Positions 25,999 through 39,306 of a DNA stretch of 53,026 bases are shown piece by piece. The DNA is from Ferrimonas marina (GTDB lineage Bacteria > Pseudomonadota > Gammaproteobacteria > Enterobacterales > Shewanellaceae). The notes beneath the pieces are model-generated. The model saw only the letters and a list, made by a program, of their open reading frames with translations. It ran no database searches and was not told where the DNA came from. Position 1 is the first letter of the stretch, and each line of letters begins with the position of its first letter. The stretch is from contig NZ_FQXG01000014.1 of assembly GCF_900129905.1 (NCBI RefSeq), forward strand, positions 1 to 53,026. The letters run 5' to 3'. The position numbers and the translations under genes are program-made.

Positions 25999-26796
25999 TT
26001 AGCGGGCGTCGGTGGACTCGAAGATCTTATCCGCCGAGGCGGCGACAAAGCCGCTGTACTCCAGCCCATTGGCATCGGGGTAGCGCCGGGCAAACTCGTA
26101 GAAGCTGGCCGGGATGGTCAGCTCACCATCGGCAAAGCGCACCGCCACCTTGTCCGCCAGGGTGGAGGATTGCTCCAGCAGCACCTGCGGCGAGCCCTTG
26201 ATCTCACCACCGCTGGTGTTGAGGGCGAAACCGGCGGATTTCAACGCCGCGTTGACCGACTCCAGGGTGGTGTAATCGGCCAGGGTATTGACCTTAACGG
26301 TGAAGTGGTTGGCCCGGTAGCCAAAGGCCGCCAGCCAGGCGGCGTACTCGCTCTCCGCCAGTAGCGCACGGTAGGTGGCGGTATCCACCTGCCAGCGTGC
26401 GCCGCTGTAGAGGAAGTCCGGCTGCTGCGCCGCCCCCTCGGGCAGCTGGGCCACCAGATCCCGGGCCACCGACTGCAGCGCCTCGGAGCATTGCTCCAGG
26501 CACAGCTCGGAGATGAACACCTTGGGTGCCTCCGGGTTGGGGTGCTCAAAGTGCTTGGCCACCAGCTTCTTCTGCTCAAAGCGGTAGTCGCCCTTGGCCT
26601 CATAGCCCAGTGCCAGGAAGTGGGCCGCCAGCTTGTCTAGCCCCACCTCCGGCAGATTAAAGGTACGAAACGCCACGTGGTCGTTGATCAGCGCCGCGCC
26701 ACCACCGAGCAGCCGATGGATCGGTACCGCACTGGGGCATTGCACCTGGTAGTCCTGCCACAGGGCGTCGAACAGGGATTCGAGGGTATTGGTCAT
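25999..26796 (-). CDS. DUF1338 metalloenzyme in ast operon
   Basis: Protein of 265 aa of the DUF1338 family (2-oxoadipate dioxygenase/decarboxylase superfamily, glyoxalase-type fold). A probable metal His lies in NDHVAFRTFN (about residue 44), with others in ANHFTVKVN and a Glu in GLEYSGF. The ATG at 26796 is two bases after the astD stop, so it is the last gene of the ast operon. Relatives in marine ast operons have no proven role there. Confidence 0.85.
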   Translation of the reverse strand: MTNTLESLFDALWQDYQVQCPSAVPIHRLLGGGAALINDHVAFRTFNLPEVGLDKLAAHFLALGYEAKGDYRFEQKKLVAKHFEHPNPEAPKVFISELCLEQCSEALQSVARDLVAQLPEGAAQQPDFLYSGARWQVDTATYRALLAESEYAAWLAAFGYRANHFTVKVNTLADYTTLESVNAALKSAGFALNTSGGEIKGSPQVLLEQSSTLADKVAVRFADGELTIPASFYEFARRYPDANGLEYSGFVAASADKIFESTDAR

Positions 26797-26798
26797 GG

Positions 26799-28271
<1,473 letters not shown>

Positions 28272-28308
28272 TTAGCGCCGTTGCCGGCGTTGCATTGATC
28301 GTGGGCGG

Positions 28309-29322
28309 TTACAGCGGCAGGTACCACACCGTATCGCCGGGCTGCAGCTTCAGCTGCTGCAGGGTCTCGTCGCTCAGCCCTAACGGCTGGCCCTCGTCCC
28401 CCTCCAACACCCCGGCACGCACCACCCGGTAATCCGGTAGGCGGCCATTGCAGATCAGGTAGTCGCCGCTCACCGCGTCGCTATCCACCTGCTGGCTTGG
28501 CCGCTGCTGGCAGGCCTGGACCGCGCGGATCCCGTCCCGCTGGCACTCCACCGTCGGGCCCGCATCGAAGATGTCGACGTAGTTCTTGCAGCGAAAGCCC
28601 TCGGCCTGCAGCAAGGCCAGGGCCGGCTCCGTGCTCTCATGCACCCGGCCGATCACCGCCTGGGCCTCGGGGCTGAGCAGGTTGACGTAGATGGGGTGGC
28701 GCGGCATCAGCTCCGCCACAAACACCTTGTCACCGATGCCGGTGAGGTAATCCGCGGTGGGGAAATCGATGCCAAAGAAGTGGGTCTCCAGCCATTGCCA
28801 GAAGGGGGAGCTTCCTTGGTCATCGGAGACGCCGCGCATCTCGGCGATCACCGTGTCGCTGAAGCGATCGGCAAAGGCCGCCAGCATCAGGAAACGGCTG
28901 CGAGACAGCATCCGACCGATCTGGTCCCGCCGCCATTGGGGCAGCAGGAACAGGGTGCACAGCTCCGTGGCCCCGGTGTAGTCATTGCACAGGGTCAGGG
29001 TCTGTACCTCACGGCGGATCCCCAGCTTATCGGACACGTGAACGTCCTTGCCCAGCCGGTAGTGGTAAAAGGCATCCTCACTGCCCACGGCAGCCTCGAT
29101 GCCGCAGGTGCCCACCACCTGGCCGTTGTCTTCCAACACCATCAGGTAGCTTTCGCTGCCCGGGGTCGTGACCTCGGTGGCGAAGCTCGCCTCGGAGCGG
29201 GCAATCTTGCGCTTGAGCAGGGCCTCGTCCACCGGCAGCGAGGTGAAGCCGTGGCCCGAGGCCTCAGCAATGGCCAGCAGGGCCGGGTAATCCTCGGCCC
29301 GGATCGGTCGGATGATCAGCAT
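28309..29322 (-). CDS. astA: Arginine N-succinyltransferase
   Basis: First committed step of arginine breakdown, succinyl-CoA plus arginine. The 337-aa product starts MLIIRPIRAEDYPALL, a GNAT-type beginning, and has family blocks LCNDYTGATELCTLFL and GDKVFVAELMPRHPIYV. Nine bases after astC. Usual length. Confidence 0.97.
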   Translation of the reverse strand: MLIIRPIRAEDYPALLAIAEASGHGFTSLPVDEALLKRKIARSEASFATEVTTPGSESYLMVLEDNGQVVGTCGIEAAVGSEDAFYHYRLGKDVHVSDKLGIRREVQTLTLCNDYTGATELCTLFLLPQWRRDQIGRMLSRSRFLMLAAFADRFSDTVIAEMRGVSDDQGSSPFWQWLETHFFGIDFPTADYLTGIGDKVFVAELMPRHPIYVNLLSPEAQAVIGRVHESTEPALALLQAEGFRCKNYVDIFDAGPTVECQRDGIRAVQACQQRPSQQVDSDAVSGDYLICNGRLPDYRVVRAGVLEGDEGQPLGLSDETLQQLKLQPGDTVWYLPL

Positions 29323-29331
29323 AGTGGCCTC

Positions 29332-30684
<1,353 letters not shown>

Positions 30685-30872
30685 GTGCCTTAACAAAGTC
30701 AAAAAGCGGGTGAAAACAGACGAAGACAGGATTTAAGTTGTTTTAAAACATACCCTTAATCCAGCGTGCGATTAAGCCGGGAAAGGAGAGGGAAAAAGAC
30801 CCACCAAGGCGCAAAAAGGCAAATATGCTAATGCCATGAGGTTCTATGCAGCCAAATGAATCTGAGTGACTG

Positions 30873-30900
30873 GGCTCAAACCCGCTCGGGGGTTTGAGCC
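30873..30900 (-). terminator. Hairpin overlapping the HDOD gene stop
   Basis: A perfect 11-bp stem, GGCTCAAACCC with GGGTTTGAGCC, spans the last codons and stop of the HDOD gene. No T tract follows, so it may be a weak terminator or an mRNA 3' end protector. Confidence 0.4.
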
Positions 30901-31943
30901 AGGGGGGATTGCTGATACCAGCTCAGCAGTTGACCCTCGCTGGCCCACTGCCGCTCCAGCAGTTGGTCGTGCAGGGTCTGAAGGTGCACTTGGGCCAGCA
31001 GGCGCCCCTCCGGACTCAGTTGTGCCAGCGCTCGACAGCGCAGATCGGTCAGCGGCAACCCAGCGCCACCGATCGCCTGCAGCAGCGAGCCGGACCAACC
31101 ACCGCTGTGGTTCAGCGCCTGCAACAGCGGTGCCGGTGGCAGCAACAAGCCGCGCAGGGATTCGTGGACCGCCTTGGTTTTACTCAGCCGTGCCTCGCTC
31201 AACCACTGCTGTTGTTGCTGCTCAAACAGGCCTTGTGCCACCGTCAGCAGCAGTAGCCACTCGGTGCCGTGCAGGGCCGCCAGCACCGCCATGCGCGGCG
31301 CCGACAGCCCCAGCTCCGGTGCCTGAGCAATCACCCGGCGGATCTGCTCGCTGATCAGCGCCCAGAGTCGTCGGTTGCGCCGATCCGGTTGGGACTGGCA
31401 CCAGTAGCGGAAGGTCAGCCAGGGGATCAGCTGCTGCAAACGCTCCAGCCCCAGGCTATGGAACGCCAGCTTAGCGCTGTGCATGCTGACCCCGCCGCGG
31501 CGGGTTTGCTCCCGATTAACCTGACGGACCAGGCCATCGCAAAGCCAGCTTTGCTGCTGCACCAGGGTCCACAATCGCTCACGGCTGCACTGGGGCTGCA
31601 ATACCAAACTGAGCAGATCCAGGTGAACCGGCAGGATCGGGCTGAACCGCACCAGCCGCTTGAGATCAAACAGATGCTGTTGCAGCTGTTGGCTGAAGCG
31701 CGCCTCGAAGGCTTGCTGGATCTGATCCTGCAGCTGCTGCTCAGCCCGATGAGCACGGCGCTTCCTGGCCTGAGCCAGTCGCTCACAGGCCAGCTTATTG
31801 CGCCAGTACTGCGCCTCGATGGGATCCGGAGAGGAGGGTTGGGCCACCGGCGGCGGTTGCAGCCAGTAGCGCCAAAACTGATGCTGAAGGGGGCCGTAGC
31901 AGCACAATGGGTTGCTGCCCGGCCCCGCCCCTGGGGTTGTCAT
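30876..31943 (-). CDS. HDOD domain-like protein
   Basis: Protein of 355 aa, rich in Gln, Leu and Arg, probably cytoplasmic. Residues about 95-300 resemble an HDOD domain: LKRLVRFSPILPVHLDLL start, helix FHSLGLERLQQLIPW, then MAVLAALHGTEWLLL. HDOD proteins are linked to signalling and have no HD metal site. The N-terminal 90 residues form a charged helix. Relatives lie beside the ast genes in Shewanella. Role unknown; family call is moderate. Confidence 0.7.
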   Translation of the reverse strand: MTTPGAGPGSNPLCCYGPLQHQFWRYWLQPPPVAQPSSPDPIEAQYWRNKLACERLAQARKRRAHRAEQQLQDQIQQAFEARFSQQLQQHLFDLKRLVRFSPILPVHLDLLSLVLQPQCSRERLWTLVQQQSWLCDGLVRQVNREQTRRGGVSMHSAKLAFHSLGLERLQQLIPWLTFRYWCQSQPDRRNRRLWALISEQIRRVIAQAPELGLSAPRMAVLAALHGTEWLLLLTVAQGLFEQQQQQWLSEARLSKTKAVHESLRGLLLPPAPLLQALNHSGGWSGSLLQAIGGAGLPLTDLRCRALAQLSPEGRLLAQVHLQTLHDQLLERQWASEGQLLSWYQQSPLAQTPERV

Positions 31944-32023
31944 GGTGAGCCTGCACTCCCTGTGTCAGCGCACACGCATTGCAAAGCGAGTGTGAATCGG
32001 GTGTTAGTGCTCTCTATTAAACC

Positions 32024-34462
<2,439 letters not shown>

Positions 34463-34597
34463 TGTTGTTGTTCCCTTTTGACGACTTCGAGGGGGCCTGG
34501 CGCCACCCCATCCGCTGGCAGCGGTTATACCACGACCAGCAATCTCGCAAAAGTTACGACAACCTTTTCTTACACATTGGCAACCACAGGCCAACCT

Positions 34598-35176
34598 TCA
34601 GTGTTGCTTGAGGAAATTCTCCAGTAGTTGCAGCCCCTGCTGGGTCAGGATCGACTCGGGGTGAAACTGCACCCCCTCCACCGCCAGGTTGCGATGACGC
34701 AATCCCATGATCTCCCGTTCGCCATCCTCACGCTCTGCCCAGGCCGTGACCTCCAGCGCCGCCGGCAGGCTGTCCGGTTCCACCAGCAGCGAGTGATAGC
34801 GGGTCACGGTCAGCGGCGACGGCAGGTCGTGAAACACCCCTTGGCCCTGGTGCAGGATGGGGCTGGTTTTGCCGTGCATCACCTGGCGTGCACGGACCAC
34901 CCTGGCGCCGTAGTGCTGGGCAATGGCCTGATGGCCCAGGCACACCCCCAGCATCGGGATCCGGCCGGCAAACTGGGCGATCACCGCCAGGCTCAGGCCG
35001 GCCTGGTCCGGTGATTTGGGGCCCGGGGAGATCACCAGGCGATCCGGACGCAGCTCCGCGATCTCCGCCAGGCTGGTCTCATCATTGCGACGCACCACCA
35101 CCTCCTGGCCTAACTGCTGGAAATACTGCACCAGGTTGTAGGTAAAGGAGTCGTAGTTATCGAGCATGAACAGCAT
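34598..35176 (-). CDS. pabA: Aminodeoxychorismate/anthranilate synthase glutaminase
   Basis: Glutamine amidotransferase subunit that gives ammonia to PabB, and perhaps TrpE. The 192-aa product starts [19 protein letters not shown]. The triad is Cys in GVCLGHQAI and His-Glu in VQFHPES. ATG at 35176 matches the family start; upstream frame is not coding. Next to the S9 peptidase and ast region as in Shewanella. Whether it serves folate only or also tryptophan cannot be told. Confidence 0.93.
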   Translation of the reverse strand: MLFMLDNYDSFTYNLVQYFQQLGQEVVVRRNDETSLAEIAELRPDRLVISPGPKSPDQAGLSLAVIAQFAGRIPMLGVCLGHQAIAQHYGARVVRARQVMHGKTSPILHQGQGVFHDLPSPLTVTRYHSLLVEPDSLPAALEVTAWAEREDGEREIMGLRHRNLAVEGVQFHPESILTQQGLQLLENFLKQH

Positions 35177-35246
35177 CGGGTCGGATCCGGGGTTAACAGG
35201 GTCAGGTTGCGGCGGAGTGTAACAGATTCTGCCCGGGGCAAGGGCA

Positions 35247-35272
35247 ACCGGATCGGGCAGGCCCGATCCGGT
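35247..35272 (-). terminator. Long perfect hairpin between two genes
   Basis: A 12-bp perfect stem (ACCGGATCGGGC / GCCCGATCCGGT) with a 2-base loop just after the 35280 gene end. No long T run, but a terminator is likely. Confidence 0.6.
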
Positions 35273-35279
35273 CAATGGA

Positions 35280-35855
35280 TTATTGCGGGGCGAAGTTGAA
35301 CAGCGGGAAGCAGGGCAGGAAGCCGTTGTCGGCACAGTTGATCAGGCCCAGCTGGATCCCCTTGAGCTCGGTGGTCTTGTTAAAGATCCCCAACTGAGCG
35401 TGGGAGGATTCCGACACGTTGACCGCGCTCCAGTCAAAGGCGGTGTAGCCCTGGCTGACGTTAACCAGGCCCACGTTGGCGCCGTGCACGTCGTTGGCAA
35501 CATTGACCATGCCCAGGTTGGCGCCCTTGGTCATCCCCTTGTTCCAGTTCCACAGGCCAAAAGAGACCCCGGTCATGCTCTTGTTGACGTGGTTGGCGCC
35601 GGCGATCAGCAGCGGGAACTGCACCCCGACAAACTCGTCGGTCTCACCAATCCCCAGCAGGTGCAGATCCACCCCCTTCACCGACTCGGTTTTGCCATAC
35701 AGTGTGGGGAAACGAACCCCCTCAACCTGGTCACCGGCCATGGCGTTAACGCCATTGAGGGTCGCCAGCTGTACCGGTACCGCCTGCTCCGCCGCAGCCG
35801 TCGCGCTGACCAACGCCGAGGCCAGTGCCAATCCCATAAATCCACGCAGTTTCAT
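35280..35855 (-). CDS. Secreted repeat protein (VC2662-like)
   Basis: Secreted or outer-membrane protein of 191 aa. The signal peptide ends near TAAAEQ (about residue 22). The mature part has short repeats of GANLGMVNV / GANVGLVNV / GIQLGLINC type, as in VC2662-like and LA_2272-like surface proteins, whose role is unknown. GAAGGAG is six bases before the ATG at 35855; an ATG one codon earlier is possible. The last residues are aromatic and non-polar (FPLFNFAPQ). Confidence 0.7.
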   Translation of the reverse strand: MKLRGFMGLALASALVSATAAAEQAVPVQLATLNGVNAMAGDQVEGVRFPTLYGKTESVKGVDLHLLGIGETDEFVGVQFPLLIAGANHVNKSMTGVSFGLWNWNKGMTKGANLGMVNVANDVHGANVGLVNVSQGYTAFDWSAVNVSESSHAQLGIFNKTTELKGIQLGLINCADNGFLPCFPLFNFAPQ

Positions 35856-35983
35856 CATATGCTCCTTCAACTACCTTGGGCTTCAATGCCAGAGAATCTG
35901 GCTCGAGAATGGCCCCACGTTACGAAAGCCGTGATGAAACCGCAAGCGTTTACAGTGGCCTATCCCACATAGCTTGGCGCAGA

Positions 35984-36355
35984 TCAGTGTTCTGTCCGGC
36001 GTTGTTGCCGGTATTCGGATCGGATCCGCTCAAACTCCGCCAGCTGAGCCGACGACAGCACCGACTCGAGGTGGTCGATCAGCTCGGCATCCGCCTCACG
36101 CAGGGCTTGGCGCAACTGACGCTGTTGCTGGTCGGAAAGCTCCGGCGGCGGGGCATCAAAGCGAAAGCCGTACTGGTGCAGGATGGCATGGCGCTGCTGG
36201 ATCCCGGCACGCAGCAGGGGCACCACCTCCTCGCGCTGGGAGGGGGTCAATTGCAGTCGCTGCAATGCCTGATCCAGTGGCTGATTGGGATCCGCCTGGG
36301 CAGGCAAGGCGCACAGCAGGGTCAAGCACAGGGCGATGAAACGAACGCTATCCAT
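35984..36355 (-). CDS. Small periplasmic helical protein, Spy/CpxP-like
   Basis: Protein of 123 aa with a signal peptide (ALCLTLLCALPAQA, cut near residue 22). The mature part is helical with LTPSQREEVVPLLRAG and LSDQQQRQLRQALREAD, the pattern of LTXXQ-type periplasmic proteins such as Spy and CpxP. True relation is uncertain. GAGGAGAGG lies upstream of ATG. If right, it would be a periplasmic chaperone or stress sensor. Confidence 0.6.
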   Translation of the reverse strand: MDSVRFIALCLTLLCALPAQADPNQPLDQALQRLQLTPSQREEVVPLLRAGIQQRHAILHQYGFRFDAPPPELSDQQQRQLRQALREADAELIDHLESVLSSAQLAEFERIRSEYRQQRRTEH

Positions 36356-36401
36356 CGTGATGCCTCTCCTCTCAGACGCCAGCCGGGCCCCGGGGGCCGC
36401 G

Positions 36402-37433
36402 TCAGCGCTTGGTGGCGACGATCAGGTTACGGTTGATCGACTGATCAACCCGGTGCAGGTAGCCAGTAAAGGGGGCCTCCGCCCCGACCTCGAAGCCGGC
36501 CTGGTCCAGCAGCGGGGCCACCTCCTGCCACTTCATGGTGAACTCATTGAAGGAGATCACCAACGCCCCTTTGGGCTTCAGTCCATGATGCCAAGCGGGC
36601 AGGGCCTGCTCAAGCAAACCCAGGGCGCTGCGCTCCAGCTTGCTGTCCTTGGCGTTCTTGTTGCCGTGCTGGACCCCGTAGGGCAGATCCGACACCAGCA
36701 GGTCACAGCTGTTGCGCTTGAGCAGCAGGTTAGCCTGGCGGGTATCGCCGCTATAGAGCTTGAAGCTCTGGGTATTGCCGGCGGCGTAATCCGCCTTGTT
36801 GGCCGCGGTATCCAGGACGAAGCTGTCCGCTACCTTTTTGCCATCCGGGCCATTGCGTCGGCTCTTGGTGACCTTGTGCTTGTACTTACCCATCTTCAGG
36901 TAGCGCACCATGTAGGCCTGGATCTCCTGCACCCACTTGCCGTTGATCTCGATCCCTTCCACATCAAAGCCCCGCACCATCCCCTCGTACAGGGTGGTGC
37001 CTTTACCGCACATGGGATCCACCAGGCGGATCCGCTCAGAGCCGGTGCCACAGGCCGCCAGCCCCAGGTTGATCATCAGCCGGGTAAACTGCTCGTTGGT
37101 CTTGCCCACGTACTTGAGGATCTGGCTCATCCCCGGCGGGAAGGTATAGATGTCCGGCACCACCACCGGCTTGAGCAGGCCCCCGTCCAGTACCTCGAAC
37201 AGGGCATAGTAGATGGACGCTGCCGCCATGGCCGCCAGCGCCGGCTCGGACAGCGGGGTCTCGGTACGAAAACAGAGACTGGCGGGCAACCCGGCCAGAG
37301 GCGGCTCGAAACCCAGGATCGGCGACCCCACGGCGGCGCACATCGCTTGCAGCTCCTGCTGGGCGATGGGCAACGCCGCATCAAGGTAGATCCGGTTATG
37401 GCCGGGGTTGGCAAGAATGGCGTAGTTCGGCAT
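36402..37433 (-). CDS. RNA/DNA methyltransferase, TRM11-type fold
   Basis: SAM-dependent methyltransferase of 343 aa. The C-terminal domain has SAM motif RLVDPMCGKGTTLYE (near 169-183) and the catalytic DLPYG motif (LLVSDLPYG), as in amino-group methyltransferases of nucleic acids. The N-terminal 150 residues lack a clear THUMP domain. Target unknown; tRNA or rRNA guanine is likely by family. It is divergent from the gene at 37610. Confidence 0.78.
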   Translation of the reverse strand: MPNYAILANPGHNRIYLDAALPIAQQELQAMCAAVGSPILGFEPPLAGLPASLCFRTETPLSEPALAAMAAASIYYALFEVLDGGLLKPVVVPDIYTFPPGMSQILKYVGKTNEQFTRLMINLGLAACGTGSERIRLVDPMCGKGTTLYEGMVRGFDVEGIEINGKWVQEIQAYMVRYLKMGKYKHKVTKSRRNGPDGKKVADSFVLDTAANKADYAAGNTQSFKLYSGDTRQANLLLKRNSCDLLVSDLPYGVQHGNKNAKDSKLERSALGLLEQALPAWHHGLKPKGALVISFNEFTMKWQEVAPLLDQAGFEVGAEAPFTGYLHRVDQSINRNLIVATKR

Positions 37434-37609
37434 GGTCGCAGCACTCTATTTAAGGGTTTGGGGCCGGCGGGGCCGGGAAAAGGGCGCCAACCTTAGCAAC
37501 TCACTTGGCTGGGTTCAATCCAGCGCAGCGACAGCGTGGCTTGCTTCTCAGGGCTCCCCAAACCATGGTAACGTGCCGCTGACAAAAACGCCCAATGGAG
37601 GAGAACAGG

Positions 37610-38353
37610 ATGTTCTGGGGAGAGTTGAAACCAAGGGATGGCAACGACGAAGAGTTGGCCCGACATCCGGCCGTGCTGTCGCTGTCCAAAGGCGAGCTGT
37701 ACCTGGCTGCCTGCAGCCACATCCTGCGCGAGGATTATGGCTTTGTTGAGGGCACCAACAGCGATATGCCCAGGGACAAACAGGGTAACCCCATCCCCAA
37801 ATACACCTACCCTGCCATCGAGTACCTGACCCAGTTTGATTATCGCCAGAAGCGGGTCTTTGAGTTTGGCAGCGGCGGCTCCACCCTGTTCTGGCAGGCC
37901 CGGGCCAAGGCGGTGACCAGCATTGAGAACAACCAGGCCTGGTACCAGAAGGTGATGGCGGATAAGGCGGACAACGTCACCTTGCTGTTCGCCGAGGGCG
38001 CCCGCTATCCGCAGATGATCACCCAGCTGGCGGAGCCTTTCGATGTGATCGTCATCGATGGTGCCGGCCATCGCTACGATTGCGCCCAGGCCGCCCTGCC
38101 CTTTCTCGCCGACGGTGGCATGATCATCCTGGATAACGCCGACTGGCACCCCAATACCGCGGCCCTGTTAAAGCAAAGCGGCTTGCTGCAGGTGGACATG
38201 ACCGGTTTCAAGCCCACCGAGCATCACACCTCGACCACCTCGCTGTTTCTCAAGCGGGATTTTGACTTCCCCACCCGCGAGGCACGGCAGCCCAGCTTCG
38301 GCATGGGGGCGAAACAGTTGCACTCGGAAGCCTGGGACAAGCCGCAGACCTAG
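37610..38353 (+). CDS. SAM-dependent methyltransferase-like protein
   Basis: Protein of 247 aa with a Rossmann-type methyltransferase core: VFEFGSGGSTLFWQA (SAM loop), SIENNQAWY, FDVIVIDGAGHRYDC and GGMIILDNADW. Substrate unknown. The ATG at 37610 follows GGAGGAGAACAGG. The stop codon TAG overlaps the first base of a small inverted-repeat element, so the last residues may have been changed by its insertion. Confidence 0.72.
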   Translation: MFWGELKPRDGNDEELARHPAVLSLSKGELYLAACSHILREDYGFVEGTNSDMPRDKQGNPIPKYTYPAIEYLTQFDYRQKRVFEFGSGGSTLFWQARAKAVTSIENNQAWYQKVMADKADNVTLLFAEGARYPQMITQLAEPFDVIVIDGAGHRYDCAQAALPFLADGGMIILDNADWHPNTAALLKQSGLLQVDMTGFKPTEHHTSTTSLFLKRDFDFPTREARQPSFGMGAKQLHSEAWDKPQT

Positions 38354-38421
38354 GGTCTGTTGACCTTTGCTGGTGGCTTTTGCGCTGTCCGCAGGGTTCG
38401 GCTAAACGCCGACAGACCCTA
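38351..38421. mobile_element. 71-bp MITE-like element
   Basis: GGGTCTGT (38353-38360) and ACAGACCC (38412-38419) are perfect terminal inverted repeats, each flanked by TA, as expected for a TA target duplication of the IS630/Tc1 type. The inside is unrelated to neighbours and has no gene. Its left TA plus G forms the stop codon of the previous gene. Confidence 0.6.
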
Positions 38422-38486
38422 AGCACTGTTCAAGATCTCACCGGCTTGGCCGCCTTCAACCCATAGGCCCCAAGCAAGGAGAGGCG

Positions 38487-38675
38487 ATGCCCATCACGCG
38501 ACCGTTATGGCTAGGCTGCCTAACACTATTGAGTCTGCCCCTGATGCACCAGATGCACAGCTGGGGCGTGCTGGACCAGCCCCGTCTGCAGTTGGGACTG
38601 ACCCTGGCCATCGGCCTGTTGGTGGCCGTACTGGCTTGGCTGGGCTGGCTCGCTTGCCTGAGCTGCCGGCGATAA
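38487..38675 (+). CDS. Small two-helix inner-membrane protein
   Basis: Not recognised. The 62-aa product has two hydrophobic stretches (about 7-20 and 35-59) and ends in Cys-Arg-Arg, so two membrane helices with both ends in the cytoplasm are likely. AAGGAGAG precedes the ATG at a good distance, and a strong terminator follows 28 bases later. Confidence 0.6.
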   Translation: MPITRPLWLGCLTLLSLPLMHQMHSWGVLDQPRLQLGLTLAIGLLVAVLAWLGWLACLSCRR

Positions 38676-38703
38676 GCCGGCCGTTACTGGCCAAAGCCGG
38701 ATC

Positions 38704-38732
38704 AAAAAAAGCGCCCCATGGGGCGCTTTTTT
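38704..38732. terminator. Bidirectional terminator
   Basis: AAGCGCCCC / GGGGCGCTT stem with an ATG loop and seven A before, six T after. It ends the small membrane gene on the plus strand and the last of the tandem sRNA-like units on the minus strand. Confidence 0.88.
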
Positions 38733-38805
38733 CATTGCCGACTGCTGGGTGATGAAGCCAGCGACTCGGCGGTCTTGCAGGGATGATGATTCGGGATTGA
38801 GTGTG
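38704..38805 (-). ncRNA. Third MicA-like unit, possibly decayed
   Basis: The minus strand carries ATCATCATCCCTG at 38778-38790, then 46 bases later the terminator at 38704-38732. The core is, from memory, identical over 13 bases to that of E. coli MicA. No GGAACTT promoter is found; the best match is poor (TGAAGTG-N15-TCAAT). It may be a remnant or use another promoter. The 5' end is a guess. Confidence 0.35.
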
Positions 38806-38893
38806 ACATAAAGCCCACTTCAATGCACCCATTCTGACAAAACTTTATCCACAAAAGGTCGATTGAGATGATCGAGATCACACCGCGAAGGAT

Positions 38894-38989
38894 AAAAAAA
38901 CGCCCAAGGTTGATGAGACCTTGGGCGACAAGATTCGGGATGCAAGGTGCGCTAGCAAACACCGAATGTACAGGGAAGATGATGAATCT
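38894..38989 (-). ncRNA. MicA-like sigma-E-type small RNA, copy 2
   Basis: Predicted RNA of about 96 bases on the minus strand. It starts about 6 bases after a sigma-E-like -10, carries TTCATCATCTTCCCTG near its 5' end (38971-38986), then an internal stem (ATTCGG/CCGAAT), and ends in a perfect 10-bp stem (38901-38910 with 38918-38927) followed by seven T. There is no frame with a ribosome binding site. The seed is complementary to ribosome-binding regions of GGGAnGATG type. Confidence 0.6.
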
Positions 38990-38995
38990 GTAAGT

Positions 38996-39023
38996 TAGGA
39001 CCGGCGCTATTTGAGAAAGTTCC
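38996..39023 (-). promoter_or_regulatory. Sigma-E-type promoter of copy 2
   Basis: Minus strand: GGAACTT (39017-39023), 16 bp, TCCTA (38996-39000). GGAACTT is the exact RpoE -35 consensus and 16 bp the standard spacing; the -10 is a fair match to TCTRA. Confidence 0.6.
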
Positions 39024-39060
39024 AACCGATGGCAAAAAAGATCAAAAAAAGATCCTGGCC

Positions 39061-39150
39061 AAAACAAAACACCCACGATGGCAGTCGTGGGTGTTAAATG
39101 GCACGCACCGTGAGGATTGCGCCCAGGGAGATGATGAGAATGATGAGTTC
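39061..39150 (-). ncRNA. MicA-like sigma-E-type small RNA, copy 1
   Basis: Predicted RNA of about 90 bases on the minus strand. After the start comes a doubled seed, CATCATT then TCATCATCTCCCTG (39124-39137). A weak stem follows, then a perfect 11-bp terminator stem (39068-39078 with 39085-39095) and TTTTGTTTT. The start-to-seed spacing equals that of copy 2. An Ile/Leu-rich frame here has no start codon, so a leader peptide is unlikely. Confidence 0.6.
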
Positions 39151-39156
39151 GTAGTA

Positions 39157-39184
39157 ATAGAGTGTGTGGCGATCGAAAAGTTCC
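39157..39184 (-). promoter_or_regulatory. Sigma-E-type promoter of copy 1
   Basis: Minus strand: GGAACTT (39178-39184), 16 bp, TCTAT (39157-39161). Same layout as copy 2. Upstream, both copies also share a GGATCTTTTTT-type tract. Confidence 0.65.
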
Positions 39185-39306
39185 GGCCGGATCGAAAAAA
39201 GATCCCAATTTCTTCGCTTTTCGATCCCAGCGCCCTCGGCGGCAAGGTTGCCAAGGCCACACCATTGGCCCTAACCTGCGTGTTTTACCCATCAAAAGGA
39301 TCCTGC

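Noticed and set aside
38735-39060. Origin-of-replication look: a perfect DnaA box TTATCCACA at 38845-38853 and GATC tracts with T runs near 39040.
   Set aside because: Only one DnaA box is present, there are no neighbours such as mnmG, mioC or dnaA, and the region is better explained by the tandem RNA units.
39096-39165. Ile/Leu-rich minus-strand frame before a terminator, like an ilv leader peptide.
   Set aside because: No ATG, GTG or TTG start in frame, no ribosome binding site, and no amino acid operon downstream; the frame covers the doubled seed of the sRNA.
38735-39306. CsrB-type RNA on the plus strand because of many GGA motifs.
   Set aside because: The terminators have their T tracts on the minus strand, and GGA motifs are not shown in hairpin loops on the plus strand.
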